Assembly (NCBI GenBank): GCA_944548615.1
Contig: OX155978.1
Location: forward strand, 4,730,789-4,794,788
DNA: 64,000 bases
Reading direction: 5' to 3'
From: Micropterix aruncella
Taxonomy: Eukaryota > Arthropoda > Insecta > Lepidoptera > Micropterigidae
A program made the position numbers and the translations under genes. Of the stretch, positions 53,727 through 64,000 are shown one piece after another (positions within the stretch are counted from its first letter, which is position 1; every line of letters begins with the position of its first letter). Under the pieces are notes generated by a model. The model did not search any database. It saw nothing but the letters and a program-made list of their open reading frames with translations, and was not told the DNA's origin.

Positions 53727-56511
53727 TTATTCATTCCATAAAAGCATTTCACAATACTGAGGAACATGTCAAATTTTACAATCATAATTTACTGGATGAT
53801 AAAACCGCTTTGATTAATTAAAAGGAAAAAAAATTAATTGTAATCAGAGGGGATTACTTAAAAATAGTCAAATTTACAAAATAATCAATAATCAAACAAA
53901 TAATAATCAATACCATAAAAAAAAAAAACTGAAACATGCGTAATTAAAAACAATGTCAATAAAATCTAAAACTTAGTTCGAAAGTATAGTCATAATATGG
54001 TTATTTATATTTTATGAAGCAATTGTGGACGCAATATCATAAAAGTCGTCCAGTTTGTAAAGGGCATGTTTGACTAACTGATTTTTCAAGCAGATTTTAT
54101 ATGCTGCCATCTCAAGTCTTTTCGTCGATGATGGCAAAGCATTGAACAATTTAAAACTAATATATAAAAATGTTTTTTGATATTTAGTCAAGCGTACTTT
54201 AGGCAATAACACATTGTTTTTATGTCGCGTATTATGGCTATGCCGAGTGGAGTGAAGCTCGCAATTTAAAACATTCTCTTTGTCGTATAAAAGGCACTGA
54301 TATATGTACATGGACGACATGGTAAGGATACCAGCTTTAATAAAAAAAGGGGCGCAATGTGTTTCTCTGCTTACACCAAAAATTGTCCTAACGGCTTGCT
54401 TTTGTAGCACAAAAACGCGATGGGTATCGGTTGCATTACCCCATAGTAGTATCGCATAAGACATCTTTGAATGGAAGCAGGAGTGATACACACTGATCGC
54501 TGCACGTTCGCCAGCCAGAAATTTCACCTTTCTTATAGCATAGACTGCCGATGACAAAGTTGCACACAAATTATTGATATGTTGATTCCAGTTTAAATTT
54601 TCATCTAAAGTGATCCCTAAGAATTTAGTATTTCTGACAATATTTATATTTTCTGATTCCATTTTAATCGTTATATTTTTGTCATTCTTTTTAGTAGTTG
54701 AAAATTTCATCGCTACCGTTTTTGATGGGTTTATGAAAAGTTGATTTTTTTCAAACCAAGTGTTAGCCACAAGAAGCTGCTCGTTTATCAGCTTTTCCAA
54801 GACCTGGGTGTTTTTATTTTCAAAACAGAAGCTGGTGTCATCGGCGTATAGAAGCGTCTTTACTGGCGGCGTAATTGTCCTATCGATATCATTAATAAAA
54901 ATAATAAATAGTAGTGGTCCAAGTATAGAGCCCTGAGGTACCCCGCGTGCAATTAATTTTGGCAATGACTTAGCATTGTTTATTTCCACAATTTGGTATC
55001 TCCTATTTAGATATGATGTGATCAGGCTATGAGCTCTACCGCGGATACCATACCTCTCTAGTTTATCTAGAAGAATCTGGTGATTCACACAGTCGAAGGC
55101 CTTCGATAGATCGCAAAAAACGGCTATGGGGTTTTGAGATGTGTCAAGTGATTCTAAAATTTGCCTTACTAACTCGCTAATTGCCATAGTGGTCGACTTA
55201 TGCTTTCTGAAGCCGAATTGATTTCTTATAATAACATTAAAAGTATCTAAAAAAGTATTTATTCTATTAAATATAATTTTCTCAAAGACCTTTGAGAAAC
55301 ACGGCAACAAAGATATAGGACGAAAGTTATTTATATCTGTTTTACTGCCTTTTTTAAATATCGTTTATCAGCTTTTCCAAGACCTGGGTGTTTTTATTTT
55401 CAAAACAGAAGCTGGTGTCATCGGCGTATAGAAGCGTCTTTACTGGCGGCGTAATTGTCCTATCGATATCATTAATAAAAATAATAAATAGTAGTGGTCC
55501 AAGTATAGAGCCCTGAGGTACCCCGCGTGCAATTAATTTTGGCAATGACTTAGCATTGTTTATTTCCACAATTTGGTATCTCCTATTTAGATATGATGTG
55601 ATCAGGCTATGAGCTCTACCGCGGATACCATACCTCTCTAGTTTATCTAGAAGAATCTGGTGATTCACACAGTCGAAGGCCTTCGATAGATCGCAAAAAA
55701 CGGCTATGGGGTTTTGAGATGTGTCAAGTGATTCTAAAACTTGCCTTACTAACTCGCTAATTGCCATAGTGGTCGACTTATGCTTTCTGAAGCCGAATTG
55801 ATTTCTTATAATAACATTAAAAGTATCTAAAAAAGTATTTATTCTATTAAATATAATTTTCTCAAAGACCTTTGAGAAACACGGCAACAAAGATATAGGA
55901 CGAAAGTTATTTATATCTGTTTTACTGCCTTTTTTAAATATCGGCAAAACCTTTGCTGTTTTCATAGCAGTGGGGAAAATGCCTTGCTTTAGGCATTTAT
56001 TTAAAATCGGTAATAGGATGGGCGTAATTATTGGCGATATATCCTTGATTAATTTCATGGAGTGGCCCCATATGTCAGTAGCCGACTTGGATTTTAATGA
56101 TTTAAAACACGCACTAAGTTCACCCTCTGTGATCGGATAGAGGTGTAATGAGGCAGGCAAACTATCCGGTAGACTCACACTTTGATTACTTTTCGCCGTG
56201 TCTATAATGATATTACATGTATTAATGAAGTGGTAATTAAAGATATTTGTAAGTTCCTGTGGATTTGTATATTTTATCTGATTGTGTAGTAATTCGATAG
56301 ATTCGATGTTTCTTGTAGTTTTGTTCCTACATTCTCTATTTATAATGTCCCATGTCGTCCGACTTTGGTTTTTAGGATTAAGAATTTCATTTTTAATTGA
56401 TAGTCTCTTTGCGAATATAACAGTCATCCTGTAAACTTGTTTATATTTATTGTAGTAGCATCTTAGTGCAAATCTTATCGCAAAAGAGGAAAAACTGGTC
56501 ACAAATCGCAA
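53693..56511 (-). pseudogene. 5'-truncated LINE with internal 580-bp tandem duplication
   Basis: Minus frames 55354-56511 (385 codons) and 54012-55310 (432 codons) overlap in content. The first carries FRPISLLPCFSKVFEKI, NQFGFRKHKSTT, VFCDLSKAFDCVNHQ, GVPQGSILGPLLF and LLYADDTSF. The second repeats these and continues to the C-terminus (KHALYKLDDFYD). The cause is a 580-bp direct duplication, 54781-55360 and 55361-55940, which shifts frame by one. The 3' UTR ends GAATGAATAAATG and an (ATG)n tail (53695-53727). ORF1 and endonuclease are absent. Jockey/CR1 group. Confidence 0.9.
54781..55940. repeat. 580-bp tandem duplication
   Basis: Units 54781-55360 and 55361-55940 differ, by eye, at one base only (T at 55160 versus C at 55740). 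The breakpoints share TCG. Such identity means a very recent event or an assembly artefact. Confidence 0.95.
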
Positions 56512-57099
56512 AGCGCTATTTTTCGATGGCAGACATACTGGTTCAATTCACTGGTTGATTTGCTACATTTTATACTGACTGACCAGCTACTGACAGAGAT
56601 GCTACATTTTAGACCGTCTGACCCGCTACTGACAGAGTTGCCACAATTTAGACTGAGTGACCCATGACGTTTTTTTAACAATGTAGATTTATTTTGACGG
56701 TGGTACTGCCATGCAGCATGGCTACATAAAGTTACCTGCAAATCTCAAGCCCCTCGAAATGTCAGTTTGACCGGTTGCAAATGAATCTCCTGCAAAAATT
56801 ACTCTTGAATAAAGGTCGTCTGCAAATCTATTGCATGCAAATCTGTTAATCTGTTGGTCCCACAATATTTTAAGGGAGATCGGACTCAATCTTAACATAT
56901 ATTGTGAGCGCTCCTGCCGCTACTCATATTAAATAATGTTCTCCCGAACATGCGTCACTCCTTCGCCCTAAAACCAAACTTACATTACGAAACGTATTTC
57001 ATGCATGTTGAAATTAATTTCACAAAACTAATTTCCATTAATTTGGAAGTGAAAATTAATGTTGTGAAACATTCAGCATCGCAGCAGCCTTGTCAGCGG
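56512..57099. other. Unassigned sequence with short tandem units
   Basis: At 56558-56667, two to three ~42-bp units share CTACTGACAGAG, TGCTACATTTTAGAC and TGACC. No gene is supported. Confidence 0.5.
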
Positions 57100-58238
57100 C
57101 GTTTTTTGTTTTAAAAAGTCATTATGTTTCATGTTACTTTTATTCGGACGAATGTGGGTCGAAGAACGTGTACCAGCAGACTTTAAAGTCTCTCGCATCT
57201 GCTCGCTGTATAAGAACAAAGGCGACCGTTCTGACTGCAATTCGTACCGCGGAATATCACTTCTCTCTGCTCCTGGTAAAGTGTTCGCCCGAATACTTTT
57301 AAACCGACTGATGACCCTGTCGGAGAGGATTCTACCAGAAACCCAATTCGGATTCCGTCCAGATCGAGGAACCTGTGAAGCTATCTTCTCCGTTCGTCAA
57401 ATACAGGAAAAAAGCAGAGAACAGGGTCAAAATCTGTATCTATGTTTTGTTGACCTAGAGAAGGCATTTGACAGCGTATCACGTGAAGCCCTGTGGAAGA
57501 TTCTGGAAAAGGTTGGATGCACTGAGAAATTTGTCAGACTGATTCGACTTCTGCATGATGACATGGAATGCTGTGTGTCAGTCAACGGTGAACAAACAGG
57601 GTTCTTTCCTGTAAGCTGTGGCGTGAAACAAGGCTGCGTGCTTGCGCCTACCTTGTTTGCCTTATATTTCGCAGTTGTAGTCCGTGATGCTCTGCAACAC
57701 ATCTCAGAAGGCGTTAGAATTCGTTTTCGCACAGATGGCTCTCTTTTTAATCTGGCAAGACTTAAAGCCCACACAAAAGTATCATACGCCACGATAACGG
57801 ATATAATGTATGCCGATGATCTATGCTTTGTAGCCGAAAGCCCAGATGGCCTGCAAAGGTTAATGACTAACCTCGACGTGTCATGTAAGAACTTTGGCCT
57901 AAAAATCAGTGTGAAGAAAACCGAAGTGATGACCAACACACTTAATGAAGAACCTATATCTATTAAGCTCGGAGAGACTCCTCTGAAGCAAGTGGACAAA
58001 TTCAAATACCTTGATAGCACTATAACAGCAAAATGTGACCTTGACTCTGAACTGAACGGGAGGATAGGAGCTGCTTCTGCAGCTTTCGGTAAACTCCGTA
58101 GCAAAGTCTTCAGCTCACACGACATCAAGCTGGGAACAAAAGTGTCTCTCTACATGGCGATCGTCCTCCCAAACCTCCTCTACTCGTCAGAGACATGGTG
58201 CCTATTTAGCTGTCATTTGCAAACGTCGAAGAAAATAT
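57100..58238 (+). pseudogene. RTE-like LINE RT, truncated at both ends
   Basis: The 369-codon frame 57131-58240 carries [106 protein letters not shown] and ends near [11 protein letters not shown]. The catalytic YADD is intact. The endonuclease is missing and the frame stops before the last ~100 residues. The group resembles RTE/Proto2 elements. The 233-codon frame on the opposite strand is a shadow. Confidence 0.85.
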
Positions 58239-58371
58239 AATTTTCAGTATTTTTGCTCAAAATTTAATTAAATATATAAATATTTGATATTTTTAATCAA
58301 ATAATGTGTCCGTAATTACCAATGAAGTTAATGTTCTATACGCGAAATTAAGGGCTAAAAACTGTACGAAA

Positions 58372-58624
58372 TCTTATATATAAAAATGAATCGCCGTGCG
58401 TTAGTCTCGCAGGATCTCGGAAATGACTAGACCGATTTGAATTATTTTTCTTTTATTTTGTTTTGCTTGATTCAGGGGTAGTTTACAAAAAAAAAATATT
58501 TAGGAAAAACTCGAAATTGGTCATTTTGGGAACATTGGCCACTTTCTAGATGGCTATCGCGGCGATCCTATTGTTTGACAGCTGCGCCATCCATAACTGT
58601 TATTCATTCCGTGCGATTGTGTAA
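58372..58624 (+). mobile_element. Helitron-like 5' end fragment
   Basis: TCTTATATATAAAAATGAAT after host A, followed by GTCTCGCAGGATCTCGGAAA and ACCGATTTGAATTATT, is a typical insect Helitron 5' start. No 3' end was found before the following repeat. Confidence 0.55.
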
Positions 58625-58735
58625 AATTTGAAAAAGTCGAAAAGTGGAAAATTCGAAAAAGTCGAAAAAGTCAAAAAAAGTCAAAAGAGTCGAAATAGTC
58701 AAAAAAGTCGAAAAAGTCGAAAGCGTCGGATATAA
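58625..58735. repeat. Short tandem repeat, GAAAAAGTC motif
   Basis: About ten units of 9-10 bp (GAAAAAGTC and variants). Confidence 0.85.
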
Positions 58736-58769
58736 ACATAAAAATACAAAATATAAAAAATACGATATT

Positions 58770-59125
58770 CACATACACACGGCTATGATACGATATTCCA
58801 TCATGGATTGCCAGTGCCTATCTTCCGGCTTCATCATCAGACCTTGAAACCTAATCGTGGTCTCAAAGTTCATTCCAAGACTTTTCTAACAAGTCCAAAC
58901 ACAGCTATGATACGATGTTCCATCATGAAGTTCCTGTTCATATCTTCCGACTCCATCATCAGATCAGTTCGACAGTACCATATTATTGTATTGTCATCAG
59001 AACTACATACAGCTGCCAATTTTCATGACGCTATGATCCTTGGAAGATGGTTAAATTAGTTACCTTAGATTCCATTACATAATTAGTTACATACAGGTCG
59101 ACCTAATAAAAGCGTGGTAAAAAGA
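58770..59125 (+). mobile_element. Repeat E, copy 3
   Basis: TATGATACGATATTCCATCA, TTCATTCCAAGACTTTTCTA and CTAATAAAAGCGTGGTAAAA match the copies at 10288 and 40863. Confidence 0.65.
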
Positions 59126-59190
59126 ATAAACATTACCTTGAATTGAAATTATTTGAATTTGAATTTCCAACTCAAACCCAAGTTATCCAA

Positions 59191-60590
59191 GTTAATAAAC
59201 TCTTTATTTGCACTTAAAAAAAAGTATACAAAAAAAGGCGAGCTTATTGCCACATGGAAATGTCTTACAGCTAACCTAAACATAGTGGTACATGCGCGCA
59301 TAGTGAAAATAAAGATTATTACATAACATACAGACAAGTGGAAGAATTTAAGACTAATAGTGCCCGAGGAGAAGAAATTGGGAAAGGAACAGGAGGGAAA
59401 GGGAAGAACTGGTTACTTCTTAGAAAGGTAGTAATCCTTAAGAGGCCTATTACAAAATAGCGTAGGTATTCTTTTAAAATGACTTTAAAAAATGAACGCA
59501 TTTTTTTTTGGATGTAACTATAAAAGATAGGATAAATAAATAAAAAAATAAATAAATAACTATTCAACCCTGGGAGAAAACCGCGGCACTGAGCGCTCTT
59601 CTCTTGCGCAAGCAAATATATACACAATTTCTAATTGTTTTTTGCAGTGTTTTCTCCTTTCTAATGACAATAATTTATATTATGTCGTATTGCTAAAAGA
59701 GTGAACTTTAATATAGTATAAGTATTATATAAGAATCTTATTTTATTTCTGAGAAAATTAGAATGATACAGGAAGTTTTTTTTTAAATTTTGTGTAATTG
59801 TAAGTAATGTATACCTTGGATATGTGGTCAAAAAACGAAAAAATAAGGCCGCTATGGTCAACAAGAATACATGACGGACATAAAAAAAAAATAGTATACG
59901 GTTTTCGTTGTAGTGATATTACTGTATTAAGGAGCTCAAAGTTTGCCTTCCGAGCGTTTTACGAATAACGACTTTCGGAAAATGGGCTGAATAAGTAAAT
60001 AATATTCGTTATATCTAAAATTAAAGGCCGCTATGGTCAACATCAAGAAATGGTCCAGGTAATTCAGTAATTAAAGTTTGTAGAAATCTCTTCATTTCTT
60101 GGAATTAGAACGCCAAAAATCCACTTTTCTTGCCTTTCTGGAAAAAATATGTGATTAGGGCTCTTAAGGTGAGTCTTGAACGATGGTAAAGAAGGCGAGT
60201 TTCGTATATTTGCTGGGAGATCGTTCCAGAGTCTTGCACCATGGACACAGAAAGAATAGGAATAGAAATCACTATTATGACTCGGAATTTTTAATAAACT
60301 GTCAGAGGCTGACCGAAGTACGAGACCGTGGGAACTTAGTGGTTCAAAAAGCTCGTGGAGATAGGATGGTGTTAGTTGGGTGAGTACACGATATAGGAGA
60401 GCCAGTATATGAACATTTCTTCTTTGGCGTATTGGCAACCACTTTAACTGTGCCCTATAGTCGGACACGTGATCATACTTACGTAGACCGAAGATGAATC
60501 GTATGCATACATTTTGCAAACGTTCAAGTTCAAAGTGGCCAGTGTGAAAGACCGGCGATTTCATAAATAAGGACATAATATATTATTGAT
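59191..60590 (-). pseudogene. LINE C-terminus and 3' UTR, split by a TTAA element
   Basis: The minus frame 60064-60576 reads ERLQNVCIRFIFGLRKYDHV, YRAQLKWLPIRQRRN, SSHGLVLRSASDSLLKIPSH, RLWNDLPANIRN and then runs into the inserted element. The remaining codons and 3' UTR continue at 59191-59441. The uninterrupted version is at 27042-27482. Confidence 0.85.
59442..60163. mobile_element. TTAA-flanked non-autonomous transposon
   Basis: A 722-bp insert flanked by TTAA (59438-59441 and 60164-60167) with ends GAGGCCTATTAC and, inverted, GAGCCCTAATCAC. The related LINE at 27221-27224 has one TTAA at the same place. TTAA duplication is the piggyBac hallmark, though these ends differ from the usual CCC start. 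Inside, AAGGCCGCTATGGTCAACA occurs twice (59847-59865 and 60025-60043). Confidence 0.8.
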
Positions 60591-60599
60591 CAAGGCTAT

Positions 60600-60890
60600 T
60601 TAGTCCAACCATATCAACCTATTAGATCTTTCCGATAGATGTGAAAAAGGTTTTTATATGACACTTTTATTAAGTAATATTTTGTCGACTATAAGTAATA
60701 TTTTCTCGAGGGCTCGAGATTTATTTTATCTACCGAGAGTCAATACCAATTATGGTCAAAATATGTATTTTTATAGAGCACTTCGATCATATAACCTCAA
60801 CTTTCAATGTGTGGATATTTTTAATTTATCTTCAAATACTTGCTTCGAAGAAATTAGAAATACGATAAACAGCCTTCGGGTTTGATTGGT
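60600..60890 (+). pseudogene. LINE RT C-terminal scrap
   Basis: The frame 60658-60885 ends VNTNYGQNMYFYRALRSYNL...IRNTINSL, similar to the last codons of the LINEs at 5.8 and 24.3 kb. It is opposite in orientation to the adjacent LINE. Confidence 0.55.
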
Positions 60891-61020
60891 ATTTCTTCGT
60901 CCGTTGGGTACGTAGGCTGTGGCAATCACCACTACACTATAACAATGCTTTCTAGTCAGTATAATATTCTCTATAAAAGTTCATATGTATATTAACATTA
61001 TAAATACATTGTGATGTATA

Positions 61021-61400
61021 TCTTAATATATATAAATTACGTGTCACGTTGTTTGTCCGCGATGGACTCCTAAACTACTTAACCGATTTGAATCAAATTT
61101 GCACACAATGTGCAGTTTGATCCAACTTGAAAGATAGGATAGCTTACGTCTTAATTTATAGTCGCGATATTATTTTATTGCAATGTCTATTATTTGACAT
61201 TCGCAATTATCTGTTAGTTCCAAACGATTTTAACAGATGGCGTTATCTATTGAGTAATCCATAGATGGCGCTGCTATGTTAAACCTACAAACGTCATAGT
61301 CGGCCAAGCGTTATTCTAAATTCAAAATATTGTGAAGGTAATACAGTGAAATTATTCCTGCTTTTTAATTATTTGTGCTTCATTGTTCAAAACTCTTTAA
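61021..61400 (+). mobile_element. Helitron-like 5' end fragment
   Basis: TCTTAATATATATAAATTAC, then CACGTTGTTTGTCCGCGATG and ACTTAACCGATTTGAATCAA, matches the usual insect Helitron 5' region. The right limit is uncertain. Confidence 0.5.
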
Positions 61401-61574
61401 TTAAAATATATACATGTAAGTATTATCACATAGTTATAAAAGTGGAATAACTGCAGTATAGGAACCTCTCTCCAATTTTTTTCATTTTAATGCTAAATCT
61501 GAAAGAAAATTGTGTCGGTCGCTATAAATAAGCGAGATATAGGCATTCAAAGTTTAAATTTTAAAAACAGGCCA

Positions 61575-61860
61575 AAATAATATAATATAAAAATGGATGT
61601 TGGTATATCTGTATGCCCGTCTGTCCGAGTTTAATAGACTCCGAAACCGTTTGACCGATCACCATGAAAGTTGGCATATATATGTATTTTTTCATGGTTA
61701 AGGTTTTTATATATATCCGCTTTGTTGCAACTTTCAACTAGACGGTGCTGCAGCACACCAACTTCTATACTGCTCAACCAATCGCCATGAAAATTGGTAT
61801 ACATTGGTATTTGAGAAAAGATATAACACGGGCAACGCCGGGTAATACCACTCGTATATA
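61575..61860 (+). mobile_element. Helitron-like element, eroded
   Basis: AATATAAAAATGGATGTTGG at the left and ACACGGGCAACGCCGGGTAA at the right (a Helitron-style terminal hairpin) suggest a small derivative. CTAG is lost at the end and a (TA)n run follows. Confidence 0.5.
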
Positions 61861-61989
61861 TATATATATTTATATTAACTATATTTTTACATTTTATTAT
61901 TACCGTATCGTATTATTTATATTAATTTATTGTTTGTGCACGTGTATGTATGTATATATGTATATACGTTATATATCATCATATATCAT

Positions 61990-62240
61990 ACATCTACATA
62001 ACTCATAATATGGCTTATCTTACTTACTTACTTAGCTTACCCTATCCCTTTCCCCTTACTTGAACCTGCATTTGTATCATTGCTCATTGCGCTGTAACAA
62101 TAGATTTAATTTAATTGTGAAAACTTTTAATTGGCCTTAGATGTATATATTATGTGTTAGTTTTAAGTATAAAACGCTGTAAGTTTTCTGAAAAATAAAA
62201 ATAAAAATAAAAATAAAATAAATAAAATATACATAGAACG
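61990..62240 (+). mobile_element. Possible LINE 3' UTR with (AAAAT)n tail
   Basis: A TTAATTGGCCTTAGATGT-containing AT-rich stretch ends in repeated AAAAT/AAAT units at 62192-62230. Confidence 0.4.
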
Positions 62241-62311
62241 CATAGAATATCAAACTGTTTTTTTTTTGCGTTTTGTTGTGAGTACTAATTTAACTTTCTC
62301 TTCTTTTCCAG

Positions 62312-62351
62312 GTGTGTATAGAGAAAATTCCAGAATTAATACTACTGCCGA
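62312..62351 (+). CDS. Candidate host microexon of 40 nt
   Basis: A consensus branch point TACTAAT (62283-62289), a pyrimidine tract and CTTCTTTTCCAG precede it. GTAAGTATT, a near-perfect donor, follows. Phase 0 reads VCIEKIPELILLP plus one base. A second phase, VYRENSRINTTA, is also open; the third has a stop. Following the 48-nt candidate exon at 3346 directly, only the phase 0 / phase 0 combination stays open. I cannot name the gene. Confidence 0.5.
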
Positions 62352-62488
62352 GTAAGTATTTTACACTTTTAAACGATTACGCGATACTTTTCCTCATTTT
62401 CAAAAGCATTATCCGCCAAACCAGATATTTTTGCCGCATTGATAACATCCAATTATTCCGAAATCATTGTTTTAATTAGGTCGAATTC

Positions 62489-63171
62489 GGGTAGTTGCGT
62501 GTCACCTACAGCGGGCGGGCCAGACACCCCAGGAAGGTATAACGATAGTGATCGTTCATTCAACCTGTGATGAGAGTAGAGACTTGTGATAAAGACTGTC
62601 CACCATATAGCTGCGCCATCGTGCCCGTAAGAGACCAACGACTTACCGCTATACACTGGGAAGTGCAATCAGCGGCTAACGTTGTGCCTTTACTATCAGA
62701 GTTGGGCAGAATTTCTCCGTCCGTTCGTCTGTTTACGGGTTTGAAGTCGCTTTCGCGGCCTCTACTCGATAAAGAGTAGATAACGGTGAATTTATTTCGA
62801 ATTTATCGCGGACCGTGGCATCCTTTGCCCGTCTCTTTGCCCGACTTGGGATCGGGTGGCCAGTTGGTCGTTTCAGTGTCTGATATCCACTGCTTAGGAA
62901 ACCGCATGTCGTTTCCAAACTCCTCCAGTTGTTAGCCAGAGTCCACAGTCGATTGGCTGACGCCGTATGGTACGCAAACCGTCCAGATGCGCCCGAAGAA
63001 CGGCTGCCAGGATAGAGAGTCACACCTGCGTACGTACTAGCAAGGGGCACAAGAGTCCCACGCATGCTCGAACTTCTACGAGGAGGCTACCGGATAGGAG
63101 CTGACTCGAGAGTTGGTCCGATCCATAAACAAAGTTATAATGGCACAACTGCACCGGATTCATTAGCATCC
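62489..63171 (-). mobile_element. GR element, diverged copy 19
   Basis: On the plus strand from GCGTGTCACCTACAGCGGGC to GGATTCATTAGCATCC, co-linear with copy 4 (TATAACGATAGTGATCGTTC). No clear target duplication. Confidence 0.65.
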
Positions 63172-63196
63172 TTGTAAATGATATCAGCTCAGTATC

Positions 63197-63432
63197 CACT
63201 CCCGCTGCTTAGGAAACCGCATATCGTTTCCAGACTCCTCCATTTAATCGCCGAAATGCACAGTCGATTCGCTGACGCCGCACAGTGCGCAAACCGCCCA
63301 GTAGCGCCCGAAGATCATCCCCAGGGGAAACAGGGTGTTTACCGGGGTTGACCTTTATCGAGAAGGCTACTGGATAGAAGTTGAACCGTGATCTGTCCAG
63401 CGACCGACTGCACGAAAACCGTTAGCGCCCGT
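63197..63432 (-). mobile_element. GR fragment (copy 20)
   Basis: CTGCTTAGGAAACCGCATAT, CACAGTCGATTCGCTGACGC and AAGTTGAACCGTGATC give the head third, directly after copy 19. Confidence 0.6.
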
Positions 63433-63529
63433 TAGCAGAATTGCTACTACTTACTACCAAGTAAGTACCTAATGCGCATAGTTTCACCCTTCTGGACGAA
63501 TACTGACGCATTTATCATCTTTTTTTATT

Positions 63530-64000
63530 ATTATTATTTTTATTTAGGTAAAAAACAGTCATAAACAATTGTTATAACAAATACACTTAAACAAATAGAC
63601 CTACATTACCATTAATTTTAACAAAACTTGTAAATGTAGCCACAACAATGTAAATTTCTAGTCGGATCGAACTATTTTCATTTAGTACGAGTACCTAAAT
63701 TATTTAATGTAAACTAAAATGCAACAACAAATCACTCAACTGTTTCCTAAAAATAATTAATGACACTGAGAATATATCTATGTCGTTCAAAACTTCACTA
63801 TAACACATGCAAGAGCGTCTGAAGAAGGTATTTTTTGCGTAGTTTGAATGAAAAGAGGGAATATAGAAAGTATCTTTTGAACGTGAGGAGGAAGACCGCG
63901 GGATTTTAAAAAGATTGTTTTCCAAAAGGGGTGCAGAGTTGATGTGGTTATGAATAATTTTATATAAGAAAATGCTGTCTAAGAATTTTCGCCTTGAATA
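63530..64000 (-). pseudogene. LINE C-terminus and 3' UTR, running off the window
   Basis: The minus frame 63704-63925 reads KIPRSSSSRSKDTFYIPSFH and SNYAKNTFFRRSCMCY, nearly the same as the LINE at 5751-5957. The shared 3' UTR includes ATTAATGGTAATGTAGGTCT and ends in an (AAT)n-type tail at 63520-63545. Confidence 0.75.

Noticed and set aside
57427..58128. 233-codon minus-strand frame
   Set aside because: It is the antisense shadow of the RTE-like RT frame at 57131-58240.
1..64000. LTR retrotransposon or integrated virus
   Set aside because: No long terminal direct repeats with TG..CA ends, no primer-binding site, and no integrase, protease or structural gene motifs were seen.

Overview
The window is AT-rich eukaryotic DNA crowded with transposable elements. 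There is no bacterial-style gene organisation, rRNA, tRNA or CRISPR array. It looks lepidopteran (butterfly or moth). The evidence is Helitrons with TCTATACTAATATTATAAAG starts and hairpin-CTAG ends, the common moth/butterfly repeat beginning TTTTAACCGACTTCAAAAA, and many 5'-truncated non-LTR retrotransposons (LINEs) with short simple-sequence tails. Family names below come from protein motifs I recognise and from terminal structure, not from database searches.

The only host-gene signals are two short exon-like segments on the + strand, 3346-3393 (48 nt) and 62312-62351 (40 nt). Each lies between a strong 3' splice site and a strong 5' splice site. Their phases agree in only one open reading. 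If both are real, almost the whole window is one intron of about 58.9 kb filled with mobile elements.

Layout. 1-4.3 kb: 580-615 bp inverted repeat arms around a LINE remnant with a restriction-like endonuclease domain and a Helitron derivative. 4.7-7.1 kb: minisatellite, broken LINE, Helitron. 8.2-10.6 kb: minisatellite invaded by two copies of a GC-rich ~650-bp repeat (called GR here), then two dispersed repeats. 11.5-13.1 kb: TAA-flanked MITE and Helitron. 14.4-18.7 kb: foldback, LINE ends, 78-bp near-perfect palindrome. 19.6-31.1 kb: many GR copies, several split by other retroelements. 31.5-36.7 kb: head-to-tail LINE segments carrying a hAT-like element inside a foldback, two MITEs and a second Helitron derivative. 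38.0-49.9 kb: more GR copies including a three-level nest, a Helitron, and a LINE with a 599-codon reverse transcriptase (RT) reading frame. 51-58.2 kb: transposase scrap, 42-bp tandem array, a LINE RT with a 580-bp internal tandem duplication, and an RTE-like RT. 58.4-64 kb: Helitron ends, a LINE split by a TTAA-flanked element, and LINE tails.

The most distinctive content is the GR family, with 21 copies or fragments covering roughly a seventh of the window. Three copies have 10-15 bp target-site duplications, so it moves by target-primed retrotransposition, yet it has no coding capacity and no A-rich tail. Several insertions can be checked against related uninterrupted copies inside the same window. 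No complete autonomous element is present: every LINE lacks its endonuclease region or is broken, and the Helitrons lack a helicase apart from a C-terminal scrap.
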